The position numbers and the translations under genes are program-made. A stretch of 56,756 bases of DNA, taken from positions 1 through 56,756 of the forward strand of contig NZ_QKTU01000017.1 in the NCBI RefSeq assembly GCF_003234565.1. The letters run 5' to 3'. The stretch is from Curtobacterium sp. MCBD17_013. GTDB lineage: Bacteria; Actinomycetota; Actinomycetes; Actinomycetales; Microbacteriaceae. The notes beneath the pieces are model-generated. The model did no database searches, was not told the origin of the DNA, and saw nothing but the letters and a program-made list of their open reading frames with translations. Each line of letters starts with the position of its first letter. Within the stretch, counting starts at the first letter, position 1. Below, one piece after another: positions 1 through 8,254 of the stretch.

Positions 1-146
1 AGCAGTATCGTCCTCCGACCCTGCCGGGCTCCTCCGGTCATCCGCGAGATCGCACTTGTTGCCGTTCTGGCGCGGTCCAGAGCGGCAACAAGTGCGATCT
101 CGCGGATGACCGGAGGAGCCCGGCAGGGTCGGAGGACGATACTGCT
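1..146. repeat. Long inverted repeat (70-bp stem, 6-nt loop)
   Basis: Bases 1-70 and 77-146 are reverse complements along their whole length. The only exception is T65 opposite G82, which is a G-U wobble in RNA. The loop is CGCGGT. Base 1 of the window already pairs with base 146, so the stem may continue outside the window. It ends 41 nt before the phyH start, so it may end transcription from a gene to the left, or be a dispersed palindromic element. Part of its stem (CCGCGAGATCGCA, 42-54) recurs in the hairpin at 1097-1154. Confidence 0.9.
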
Positions 147-187
147 GACGTGCCCTCGACGGCGAGGGCGACGGCGGAAGGACGACG

Positions 188-1072
188 ATGACCGACACCA
201 GCACCGACCTCGAGGACATCAGCCTCGGGGGCCCCGACCGGATCCCCGTTCCCGAGGGCGCCTCGCCCGAGATCGCGGAGGCCGTGCGCGCGCTCTACAC
301 CGACGGCACGATCGGCAAGAAGGGCGCCTTCTCCCGCGAGTGGGCGACCGACATGGCCGAGGACGTGTACGTCGCGTTCCACCAGGCCCTCGCGCGGAAG
401 GGCGGCACGATGGGCCGCGGTCCGCGCCGCTACTACGTCGAGATCCACCCCGAGCAGCTCCGCGGCTGGGTCGACATCGTCGACCACCCGTGGGTGCGCG
501 CGCTCAGCGAGGCGGTCCTCGGGCCGGAGTACCAGATCGTCGAGCTCGGCTTCGACATCCCGTTCCCGGGTGCGAAGAACCAGCCGTGGCACCGCGACTT
601 CCGGATGCCCGAGGCGACGCGTGAGGACCGGCGGCTGACGTCCCTCGCCTTCAACCTCACGGCGGTGGACACGGTCGACGAGATGGGTCCGTTCGAGATC
701 GCCCTCGGCACGCAGTGGGACCTCTCGCCGGAGTTCGACCACGAGATGTTCCCGCCGGCGTCCTTCGCGCCGCGCTACGCCGAGCGTGCCGTCCGCAAGT
801 ACCCGAACATGGGTGACATCGCGGCCCGGTCCGCGCTCACGGTCCACCGGGGGACGCAGAACTTCTCGTCGCAGCCGCGTCCGGTGCTCGTGCTCGGCAT
901 CGACGCACCCGGTGCGGGGAACGCCGAGCACCACGACATGGCCGTCACGCATGCGTTCCACGAGTCGCTCCCCCAGCGGGTCCGCGACCACCTCGTCTGC
1001 CCGGTGGTCGACGAGCTCACGCCCATCGTGCAGAAGCACGACATCGAGGGCCTCATGATGGGCGGCGCCTGA
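188..1072 (+). CDS. Phytanoyl-CoA dioxygenase (PhyH) family protein
   Basis: The 294-residue protein resembles Fe(II)/2-oxoglutarate-dependent PhyH-type hydroxylases. The metal-binding HxD is visible as H135-R-D137 in WHRDF, and a distal histidine lies at about H220 in TVHRGTQ. Both fit the facial triad of the family. No signal peptide is seen, so it is probably cytosolic. The start is ATG, preceded by GGAAGG about 6 nt upstream. The gene stands alone between the long inverted repeat and a hairpin shared with the convergent GH3 gene. The substrate cannot be read from sequence; small-molecule hydroxylation is the general family role. Confidence 0.8.
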   Translation: MTDTSTDLEDISLGGPDRIPVPEGASPEIAEAVRALYTDGTIGKKGAFSREWATDMAEDVYVAFHQALARKGGTMGRGPRRYYVEIHPEQLRGWVDIVDHPWVRALSEAVLGPEYQIVELGFDIPFPGAKNQPWHRDFRMPEATREDRRLTSLAFNLTAVDTVDEMGPFEIALGTQWDLSPEFDHEMFPPASFAPRYAERAVRKYPNMGDIAARSALTVHRGTQNFSSQPRPVLVLGIDAPGAGNAEHHDMAVTHAFHESLPQRVRDHLVCPVVDELTPIVQKHDIEGLMMGGA

Positions 1073-1096
1073 CCCCCAGGCCCACCTCCCCCCCAC

Positions 1097-1154
1097 CGAG
1101 ATCGCAGAAGATGCCGCTCCCCATGGCTTGGAAGCGGCATCTTCTGCGATCTCG
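1097..1154. terminator. Bidirectional hairpin between convergent genes
   Basis: The 22-bp perfect stem (1097-1118 with 1133-1154) has a 14-nt loop. It lies between the 3' ends of the PhyH gene (+) and the GH3 gene (-). No strong T-run follows on either side. Its stem core matches the long inverted repeat at 1-146 apart from five varying positions. Confidence 0.7.
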
Positions 1155-1200
1155 CGGAACCGGGGCGGAGGCCCGGCTGCCGCCCGGCGGGCACCGCGCG

Positions 1201-3708
1201 TCAGACGCCCGACACGACCCGCCAGGCGACGAGCCGCTCGTCCGCCGTCGTGACCTCGTGCACCGGCCCCGCGATCGTGAGCGTCGCGCGCGGCGTCGCG
1301 GAACCCGGGAGGTCCTGCGCCACGGCCTGCTTCTCGTTCACGATGACGCCGCCCGTGGTCTCCTCGGTGTCGACGGGGGCCGCCGACGCCGCCGCGTGAT
1401 CGCCGACCCAGACCTCGACGTCGCCCGGCTCGACGACCCGGACCATGCGGCGGTCGCTGAAGGCGAACCGAGTGGTCGGCACGTCGAAGGCGACGCGGAC
1501 GGACTCCCCCGCCTCGAGGTCGACCCGCGCGTAGCCGAGCAGCTGCACCACCGGACGGGTCACGGAACCCTGGACGTCGTGGCCGTACAGCTGCACCACG
1601 TGGCCGCTCGCGGTCGTACCGGTGTTCGTCACGGTCACGGCGGCCGTGAACGTGTCCCCGGCGCCGACGGTCCGGTCGACGACGAGGTCCGAGTACGCGA
1701 CCGTGGTGTACCCGAGCCCGAACCCGAAGGGCCGGAGCGGCGTCGAGTCCGTCGCGGTGACGTCCGACGGCCCGCCGAGCACCGGGTGCAGGTACGAGTA
1801 CGGCTGCGCCCCCGCGGACCGGGGCAGCGACACGGGCAGACGCCCGGACGGTGCGACCCGACCGGTGATCACGTCGGCGATCGCGAGCCCGCCGCCCTCA
1901 CCGGGGAAGAACGCCTGCAGCACCGCGCCCGGCTTCGGGCCCGTGCCGTCGAGCGCCCAGCCGATCGCGTACGGCCGACCGGTGAGCAGGACCACGACGA
2001 CCGGCGTGCCGGTGGCGAGCACGGCCTCCACGAGCTGCCGCTGCACGCCGGGCAGTTCGAGCGACTCGGAGTCGTTGCCCTCGCCCACGGTGCCCCGGCC
2101 GAACAGTCCGGCCTGGTCGCCGACGACGACGACCGCGAGCTCGGCGGCGGCCGCCGCGTCGACGGCCTCCGCGAATCCAGTCGTGTCGTCGCCCTCGACC
2201 GCGCAGCCGACGGCGTGCACGATCTCGGTGGCACCGAGGCCCGCCGCGGCGAACGCGCCGGGCAGTGCCTCGAGCACCGTCGGGATCGTGAACCCGAGTG
2301 GCAGGTCGGGGTGACCGGCGAGCACGTGGTTCGCGAACGAGTAGCACCCCTGCAGGGCCTCGGCCCGATCCGCGTTCGGACCGATCACGGCGACCCGGGC
2401 GGGTGCCGGACGATCGGCGCCGGAGTCGGCCCCGGACCTCCCGATCGGCAGCACGCCGTCGTTGTGGAGGAGCACGATCGACTCCTCGGCGAGCCGCCGG
2501 GCGAGCGCCTGGTGGCGCGGCGAGTCCAGGTCGATCGCCGTCGGCGGCTCGTCCTCGTACGCGTCGTCGTCGAGCAGGCCGAGCGACTCCTTCTGCGCGA
2601 GCACGCGGAGCACCGCACGGTCGACGTACGCCTCGTCGAACTCGCCCGAGCGGACGCGGTCGACGAGCGGCTGCAGGTAGGCGTCACCGGTGGGCAGCTC
2701 GACGTCGATGCCGGCCTCGAGCGCGAGCGCGGCCGCCTCACCCCGGTCGGCCGCGACGCCGTGCATGACCTCGAGGAACGCGACGGCGAAGTAGTCCGCC
2801 ACGACGACGCCGTCGAACCCGAGGCGCTCGCGGAGCACCCCGGTCAGGTAGTCGCCGTTCGCGGCCATGGGCACGCCGTCGATCTCGGCGTAGGAGTTCA
2901 TGACGGATCGGACGCCACCGTCGAGGACCGCCATCTCAAACGGGGGCAGGAACACGTCGGCGACCTCGCGCGGCCCGGCGTGCACGGGGGCGTGGTTCCG
3001 CCCGGCGCGCGATGCGGAGTAGCCGAGGAAGTGCTTGAGCGTGGCGTGCACGCCGGCGTCCTGCAGCCCCCGCACGTACGCGGTACCGACGGTCCCGACC
3101 AGGTACGGGTCCTCAGCGATGCACTCGTCGACGCGGCCCCAGCGGGGGTCACGGACGACGTCGAGCACGGGCGCGAGCCCCTGGTGCACGCCGAGTTCGC
3201 GCATGGAGTCCCCGATGGCGCGACCGACCTGTTCGACGAGCTCCGGGTCGAACGCGGCGCCCCAGGCGAGTGGCGTGGGGAACGTCGCGGCGCGCCATGC
3301 AGCGAGCCCGGTCAGGCACTCCTCGTGCACGAGCGCGGGGATCCCGAGCCGGGTCTCGCGCTTGAGGCGGCGCTGCTCGCCCCAGAGCCACGCCGCGCGT
3401 TCCTCGGCGTCGACCGGTCGCGTGCCGTAGACGCGGGTGAAGTGGCCGATGCCGTCGCGGGTGACCTCCGCCAGCGGAGCCGAGGCGTCCTGCCCCGCGG
3501 CCATCTCGCCCTGCATCGGCGCGACGACGCCGTTCTGGTCGAGCCAGTAGCCGACGATCTGCGCCGCCTTCTCCTCGAGGGTCATCCGCGCGTGCAGGGC
3601 GCGGACCCGGTCGGACACGGTGGGCATGGCGGGCGGCGTCGCCGCGGCGACGACGGCGTGGTCGTCGACGTCGGTGGTGGTGGTGGTGGTGGGGATCGCG
3701 GTGGTCAC
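1201..3708 (-). CDS. GH3 glycoside hydrolase (beta-glucosidase/beta-xylosidase type)
   Basis: The 835-residue enzyme has the three-part GH3 layout: an N-terminal TIM barrel, an alpha/beta sandwich, and a C-terminal fibronectin III-like domain (VTVTNTG to VWVGDH). The nucleophile aspartate is about D305 in VVADYFAV. No signal peptide is present, so it probably cleaves imported oligosaccharides. The GTG start at 3708 has GAGGA 6 nt upstream. The N-terminus contains a Thr run encoded by a GGT/ACC repeat. It is the last gene of the LacI-controlled importer operon, 70 nt after the second permease. Cellobiose- or xylo-oligosaccharide-type substrates are inferred from context; sequence alone cannot separate glucosidase from xylosidase. 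Confidence 0.88.
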   Translation of the reverse strand: MTTAIPTTTTTTDVDDHAVVAAATPPAMPTVSDRVRALHARMTLEEKAAQIVGYWLDQNGVVAPMQGEMAAGQDASAPLAEVTRDGIGHFTRVYGTRPVDAEERAAWLWGEQRRLKRETRLGIPALVHEECLTGLAAWRAATFPTPLAWGAAFDPELVEQVGRAIGDSMRELGVHQGLAPVLDVVRDPRWGRVDECIAEDPYLVGTVGTAYVRGLQDAGVHATLKHFLGYSASRAGRNHAPVHAGPREVADVFLPPFEMAVLDGGVRSVMNSYAEIDGVPMAANGDYLTGVLRERLGFDGVVVADYFAVAFLEVMHGVAADRGEAAALALEAGIDVELPTGDAYLQPLVDRVRSGEFDEAYVDRAVLRVLAQKESLGLLDDDAYEDEPPTAIDLDSPRHQALARRLAEESIVLLHNDGVLPIGRSGADSGADRPAPARVAVIGPNADRAEALQGCYSFANHVLAGHPDLPLGFTIPTVLEALPGAFAAAGLGATEIVHAVGCAVEGDDTTGFAEAVDAAAAAELAVVVVGDQAGLFGRGTVGEGNDSESLELPGVQRQLVEAVLATGTPVVVVLLTGRPYAIGWALDGTGPKPGAVLQAFFPGEGGGLAIADVITGRVAPSGRLPVSLPRSAGAQPYSYLHPVLGGPSDVTATDSTPLRPFGFGLGYTTVAYSDLVVDRTVGAGDTFTAAVTVTNTGTTASGHVVQLYGHDVQGSVTRPVVQLLGYARVDLEAGESVRVAFDVPTTRFAFSDRRMVRVVEPGDVEVWVGDHAAASAAPVDTEETTGGVIVNEKQAVAQDLPGSATPRATLTIAGPVHEVTTADERLVAWRVVSGV

Positions 3709-3778
3709 GCGTTCCTCGCTTTCGTCGGAGTGGGGCGACCGGTGGTCGGGATGGTGCGCGACGCACGCCGGGAGGCGC

Positions 3779-4705
3779 TCATCCCTTCACCGCGCCGGTC
3801 AGGCCGCCGACGATGCGGCGCTGGAAGATCGTGAAGAACACGAGCGCCGGGATCATCGACATCGTCGTGAACGCGAGCACCTTCGCGGTGTCCACGGAGT
3901 ACTGGGACGAGAACGCCTGCACACCGAGCGGCAGCGTGTACTGCCCCTCGTTGTTGAGGATGAACAGCGGCAGGATGTAGCTGTTCCAGCTCGCGATGAA
4001 CGCGAGGATCCCGGTGGTGACGACACCCGGCAGCGACAACGGCACGATCATGCGGAAGAAGAACCCGAGCCGGCTCGCACCGTCGATCGACGCGGCTTCC
4101 TCGAGTTCGTCGGGGATCGCCCGGAGGAACGGCACGAGGATGATCACGGTCGTCGGCAGCGCGAACGCGATCTGCGGCAGGATCACCCCGGCCAGGTTGT
4201 TCGTCAGGCCGAGGTCCTTGACGAGCAGGTAGAGCGGTGTGATCGCGACCGTGATCGGGAACATCAGCCCCGCGGCGAAGAGCGCGTACAGCGCCCCGCG
4301 TCCGGCGAAGTGGTAGCGCGCGAGCACGAAGCTCACCATGAGTCCGAGCACCACGACGCCGACCGTGGTGGCGATCGCCGTGATCGCGGAGTTGCCGAGT
4401 TCCTGCCAGAACACCCCGCTCGAGAGCACGCTCGCGTAGTTCCCGAACTGCAGTGGGTCCGGCAGGCCCGCGGGGCTCGTCGTGATCTGCGCGTTCGTCC
4501 GGAAGCCGCCCAGGACGATGTAAAGGACCGGGGCGAGGTTCGCCGCGATGAAGACGATCGCGACGACGTAGGTGATCGGGTTGACGTGGGTGTTCGCCGC
4601 GCCCGACCGACGCCGACGGGTGCTGCCGGGGCCGGGGATGCCGGACCGGACGCCGCGGGACCGGCCCGAGCGGGCCTCCCGGCCGTCGATGGTGGTGGTC
4701 GCCAT
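3779..4705 (-). CDS. Carbohydrate ABC transporter permease (MalG type)
   Basis: The 308-residue inner-membrane permease has six predicted segments and an EAA loop near EEAASIDGASRLGFF, the contact site for the ATPase. Its N-terminal ~35 residues are Arg/Ser/Gly-rich and cytosolic. The ATG at 4705 was chosen because it overlaps the stop of the upstream permease by one base (TGATG), typical of translational coupling; a longer in-frame reading upstream only runs through the neighbour. It pairs with the MalF-type permease and the binding protein. No ATPase gene lies in the locus, so a shared MsiK-like ATPase encoded elsewhere is likely. Confidence 0.9.
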   Translation of the reverse strand: MATTTIDGREARSGRSRGVRSGIPGPGSTRRRRSGAANTHVNPITYVVAIVFIAANLAPVLYIVLGGFRTNAQITTSPAGLPDPLQFGNYASVLSSGVFWQELGNSAITAIATTVGVVVLGLMVSFVLARYHFAGRGALYALFAAGLMFPITVAITPLYLLVKDLGLTNNLAGVILPQIAFALPTTVIILVPFLRAIPDELEEAASIDGASRLGFFFRMIVPLSLPGVVTTGILAFIASWNSYILPLFILNNEGQYTLPLGVQAFSSQYSVDTAKVLAFTTMSMIPALVFFTIFQRRIVGGLTGAVKG

Positions 4706-5736
4706 CAGCCGTTCCTCTCGGTGAGTGCGCCCGCGGTGTCGCGGCGCAGGACGAAGCGCTGGTAGAGGAGCGCGACGATGAGGGAGATCAGGAAGATCAC
4801 CACGGCGACCGCGTTCCCGTAGCCGTAGTTGCCGGAGTTGCGGCCGTTCCCGACCATGTACGTCGCCATCGTCGAGGTCCCGGCGGTCGAGGCGATGTAC
4901 TGACCCCAGATGATGTAGACGAGGTCGAACAGCTGGAGCGACCCGATGATCGACAGGAACGCCCAGATGCGGATGGTCGGTCCGAGCAGCGGCAGGGTGA
5001 TCCGTCGCTGGATCTGCCAGTAGCCGGCACCGTCGATGGCGGCGGCCTCGAACAGTTCCTCGGGGATGCTCTGCAGCCCGGCGAGGAACAGGATCACGGC
5101 GAACCCGATGTACTTCCACGAGATGATGAGGAGCAGGGTCCAGATCGCGATCGACGGGTTCGACAACCAGTCCGCGCGCAGGCCGCCGAGGCCGATGGCC
5201 TGCAGGAGGTCGTTCACCGCCCCGTTCGACTGGAGCATGAGGCTCCAGCCGGTGCCGACGATGACCTCGGAGATCACGTACGGCACGAACACGAGCACCC
5301 GGACGAGCGTCCGACCGCGGATCTTCTGGTTGAGGAGCAGCGCCAGGAAGATCGCCAGCGGACCCTGGAGGACCAGGGACAGCACCACGATGAACGCGTT
5401 GTGGAGCAGGACGGACTGGAACGCGCTGTCGGTGAAGATGACGACGTAGTTGTGCAGTCCGACGAAGTCGGTCGGGGTGCCGTAGCCCGCCCAGCGGAAG
5501 AACCCGTAGTAGGCGGCGAGCACGACCGGGAGGATCACGAACCCGACGAAGACGACGACCGCCGGTCCGGCGAGCACGGCGATCTCGGCGCGCTTGCGCC
5601 AGTCGGCCGGCGCCCGGGTACCGCGCCGGCCGGCGGGGCTGGAGGCACGTGGTGCGCCCCGCCCCGCCTCCGGTGCACCCGGGGGGCGCTGCGGGTCGGT
5701 GACCCGACCCGCAGCGATGGAGGTGTTCGCGGACAC
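4705..5736 (-). CDS. Carbohydrate ABC transporter permease (MalF type)
   Basis: The 343-residue permease has a ~45-residue Pro/Arg/Ala-rich cytosolic N-terminus followed by six membrane segments. The EAA motif is visible in EAAAIDGAGYWQIQRRI. The GTG start at 5736 lies 4 nt after the stop of the binding-protein gene, and the stop overlaps the start of the MalG-type permease. It forms the membrane channel of the sugar importer with that partner. Confidence 0.9.
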   Translation of the reverse strand: MSANTSIAAGRVTDPQRPPGAPEAGRGAPRASSPAGRRGTRAPADWRKRAEIAVLAGPAVVVFVGFVILPVVLAAYYGFFRWAGYGTPTDFVGLHNYVVIFTDSAFQSVLLHNAFIVVLSLVLQGPLAIFLALLLNQKIRGRTLVRVLVFVPYVISEVIVGTGWSLMLQSNGAVNDLLQAIGLGGLRADWLSNPSIAIWTLLLIISWKYIGFAVILFLAGLQSIPEELFEAAAIDGAGYWQIQRRITLPLLGPTIRIWAFLSIIGSLQLFDLVYIIWGQYIASTAGTSTMATYMVGNGRNSGNYGYGNAVAVVIFLISLIVALLYQRFVLRRDTAGALTERNG

Positions 5737-5740
5737 GGGA

Positions 5741-7039
5741 TCAGCCCTTGGCCGCGGCCTGGCTGGTCGTCTTGACGATGTCCGCCGGGCTGCCCTTGCC
5801 GGCGAGCAGGTCGACGACGCTCGTGTTCAGCGCGTTGCCGACGTTCTGGCCGTAGAGGGTGTCGAGGTACTGCGAGACGTACGGCGCCTTCTGGTACGCG
5901 GCGAGGACGTCCTTGAGGTACGGCTCGGTGACGACGGACTGCGCGTTCTCGTTCACCGGGATGGTGTCGAACGCCTTGTAGTACGCCTCCTGCCTCGACT
6001 TCGTCACGATGTAGTTGAGGAACTGGGTGCAGGGCACCTTCGGCGCCTTAGCGGAGCACGAGTAGCCGTCGAGGCCACCCATCATCGCGCCGGCCTTGCC
6101 CGAGCCGCCGGAGATCGACGGGAACGGGAAGAACCCGAGGTCGGGCAGCGGCTTGGCGTTCGGGGTGAGCGAGGAGATCACGCCCGGGTCCCAGGAGCCC
6201 ATGAGCTCCATGGCCGCCTTGTGGTTCGCGACGAGACCGGCGGAGCTGCCGGCGCCCTGCTGCGCCGCCGTGGTGAGGAATCCGTTGTTGAACGGCTTCG
6301 TGTCGTTGAACGCCTTGACGTCCTGGCCGGCCTTCGTCCAGCAGCTGCTGTCGAACTTCAGGTTGGACGCGGTCTTGTTCAGCGTGGCCTGGCTGCACTC
6401 CCGGAGCGCGAAGTTGTAGTACCAGTGCGCGGCGGGCCAGGCGTCCTTGGCACCGACGGCGACCGGTGCGACGCCCGACTTCTTGAGCTTGGCGATGTCC
6501 GCGTTCAGTTCGGTCATGGTCTTCGGGGTGCTCGTGATCCCGGCGGCCTTGAACAGGTCCTGGCTGTACCAGATGCCCTCGGGCAGGACGTCGATCGGCA
6601 TGGCGTAGGTCTTGCCGCCCTGCTCGTAGCCGGCGAACGTGCCCTTGTTGATCGCGGCCTTCGAGGCCTTGTCGATCGAGCCGGAGATGTCCATGACCTG
6701 GCCAGCGTCGACCATGGCCTTCATCTTGCCGCCGCCCCGCTGCAGGAAGATGTCGGGGGCGTCGCCGGAGTTGAGGGCCGTCTGGAGCTTGCCGTCGAGG
6801 TCCTCGTTCTGGATCGCCTGGACCTTGATGGTGACGTTCGGGTGGGCGGCCTCGAAGTCCTTGACGGTGTCCGCCCAGAACGCCTTGCCCGGGCCGGTGG
6901 TCGAGTTGTGCCAGAAGGTCATGGTGACCTTGCCGTTCCCCGACGCGTTGTCCGAACCGCCGCTCGAACAGCCCGTGGCGAGCAGTGCGGTGCCCGCGGC
7001 CAGCGCGATGGCCGTCGCGAGCTTGATCTTCCTCGTCAT
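5741..7039 (-). CDS. Sugar ABC transporter substrate-binding lipoprotein
   Basis: The 432-residue extracellular solute-binding protein is of the MalE/family 1 type. A lipoprotein signal is clear: charged MTRKIK, a hydrophobic stretch, and lipobox LATGC with Cys24. The mature region begins with a Ser/Gly/Asn-rich linker. The ATG at 7039 has GAGGGG about 8 nt upstream. It is the first gene of the operon and carries the operator and promoter upstream. It would be anchored to the membrane outer face and deliver oligosaccharide to the permease pair. The sugar is unknown; the downstream GH3 gene suggests a beta-linked oligosaccharide. Confidence 0.9.
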   Translation of the reverse strand: MTRKIKLATAIALAAGTALLATGCSSGGSDNASGNGKVTMTFWHNSTTGPGKAFWADTVKDFEAAHPNVTIKVQAIQNEDLDGKLQTALNSGDAPDIFLQRGGGKMKAMVDAGQVMDISGSIDKASKAAINKGTFAGYEQGGKTYAMPIDVLPEGIWYSQDLFKAAGITSTPKTMTELNADIAKLKKSGVAPVAVGAKDAWPAAHWYYNFALRECSQATLNKTASNLKFDSSCWTKAGQDVKAFNDTKPFNNGFLTTAAQQGAGSSAGLVANHKAAMELMGSWDPGVISSLTPNAKPLPDLGFFPFPSISGGSGKAGAMMGGLDGYSCSAKAPKVPCTQFLNYIVTKSRQEAYYKAFDTIPVNENAQSVVTEPYLKDVLAAYQKAPYVSQYLDTLYGQNVGNALNTSVVDLLAGKGSPADIVKTTSQAAAKG

Positions 7040-7095
7040 TGTGGAAACCCCTCGGTAGTCGTCGTTGACATGCGGCTTCGAGTGCCGCAGACGAG

Positions 7096-7124
7096 AGCGT
7101 GGCAGGCGTGGCTCGGGTTGTCAA
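7096..7124 (-). promoter_or_regulatory. Candidate promoter of the sugar importer operon
   Basis: Reading leftward, a perfect TTGACA (7124-7119) is followed after 17 nt by CACGCT (7101-7096), a weak -10 candidate. The operator at 7123-7142 touches the -35 box, so bound repressor would block RNA polymerase. Only the -35 box is strong. Confidence 0.45.
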
Positions 7125-7142
7125 TCGATATCGATAACGATT
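7123..7142. promoter_or_regulatory. LacI-family operator
   Basis: AATCGATATCGATAACGATT is a 20-bp inverted repeat centred on CG, the usual centre for LacI-family operators. Nine base pairs flank the CG and only one is mismatched. It lies between the divergent lacI-type gene and the transporter operon, and overlaps the -35 box of the latter. Autoregulation plus control of the importer is the likely arrangement. Confidence 0.75.
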
Positions 7143-7196
7143 TCGGTGGGCGCGGCGACGACTCGTGTCGCACGATCCGGGCGGTACGGTGAGCAC

Positions 7197-8228
7197 GTGG
7201 AGACCGTCGCAGAGTCCGCTCCCCCGCCCGGGCGCGCCACCATCAGCGACGTCGCGCGCGCGGCCGGGGTGTCCGTGCCGACGGTCTCGAAGGTCATCAA
7301 CGGGCGCGACGGGGTGGCACCCGCGACGTCGAAGCGCGTGCTCGAGGTGATCGAGTCCCTCGGCTACGAGAGCTCCCTCGTCGCCCGGAGCCTCCGTCGG
7401 AGCCGCACCGACGTGATCGGCATCCTCGTCACCGAGTTCGAGCCGTTCTCCACCGAGCTGCTCAAGGGCATCTCGTCCGCGGCGACCGGCACGGGGTACG
7501 AGCTCCTCGCGTACGCCGGACTCGTGTCGGGCGAGACCCGGCCGGGCTGGGAGCGCCGGTCGCTGTCGCGGCTCGCCGGGACCCTCATCGACGGCGCGAT
7601 CGTCGTCACGCCCACGACGCTCATGTCGTCGACGTCGGTGCCGGTCGTGTCGATCGACCCGCACACCGGTCCCGAGGGCCACGCGGCGATCGACTCGGAC
7701 AACGTCGGCGGTGCGCGGGCAGCGACCGAGCACCTCATCGGCCTCGGACACCGGCGCATCGCGCACATCCGCGGCCGCGAGGACCTGGCGTCCGCCGAGC
7801 TCCGCGAGACCGGCTACCGGGAGTCCCTCGCCGCGGCCGGCATCCCGTTCGACCCGGAGCTCGTGCGCGTCGGCGGGTACCAGACCGCACTCTCCGCCGA
7901 GGTCGCCCGTGCGCTCCTCACCCGTCCGGACCGTCCCACCGCGGTGTTCGCGGCGAACGACATCTCGGCGCTCGGGGTGCTCGAGGTCGCGCACGAGCTC
8001 GGTCTCCGCGTGCCCGAGGACCTGTCGGTCGTCGGCTTCGACGACGTCCCCCTCGCCGCGAACGCCACCCCGCCGCTGACGACCGTCGCACAGCCGCTGC
8101 ACGACCTCGGCGCCGAGGCCGTGCACATGCTCCTCAACCTGCTCCGCGGACAGGACGTCCCGCAGCACGTCCAGCTGCCCGCGACGCTCGTGGTCCGCGC
8201 GAGCACCGGACCGGCCCCCACGCGCTGA
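7197..8228 (+). CDS. LacI-family transcriptional regulator
   Basis: The 343-residue protein has an N-terminal LacI helix-turn-helix (TISDVARAAGVSVPTVSKVI, about 15-34) and hinge, then a periplasmic-binding-like sugar sensor domain ending about residue 340. The GTG start at 7197 places the HTH close to the N-terminus as in the family; the open frame extends further left but crosses the operator. It is divergent from the sugar importer and probably represses it until an oligosaccharide binds. Confidence 0.9.
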   Translation: METVAESAPPPGRATISDVARAAGVSVPTVSKVINGRDGVAPATSKRVLEVIESLGYESSLVARSLRRSRTDVIGILVTEFEPFSTELLKGISSAATGTGYELLAYAGLVSGETRPGWERRSLSRLAGTLIDGAIVVTPTTLMSSTSVPVVSIDPHTGPEGHAAIDSDNVGGARAATEHLIGLGHRRIAHIRGREDLASAELRETGYRESLAAAGIPFDPELVRVGGYQTALSAEVARALLTRPDRPTAVFAANDISALGVLEVAHELGLRVPEDLSVVGFDDVPLAANATPPLTTVAQPLHDLGAEAVHMLLNLLRGQDVPQHVQLPATLVVRASTGPAPTR

Positions 8229-8230
8229 GG

Positions 8231-8254
8231 CGGGCGGGAGGTCAGTCCCGCCCG
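8231..8254. terminator. Hairpin at convergent gene ends
   Basis: The 9-bp GC-rich stem (8231-8239 with 8246-8254) has a 6-nt loop. It overlaps the LCP stop codon and follows the lacI-type stop by 2 nt. It could serve both converging genes. Confidence 0.5.

Noticed and set aside
1111..3834. A 907-codon open frame opposite the GH3 gene
   Set aside because: A shadow of GH3, with no motif and Arg/Gly/Asp-rich residues.
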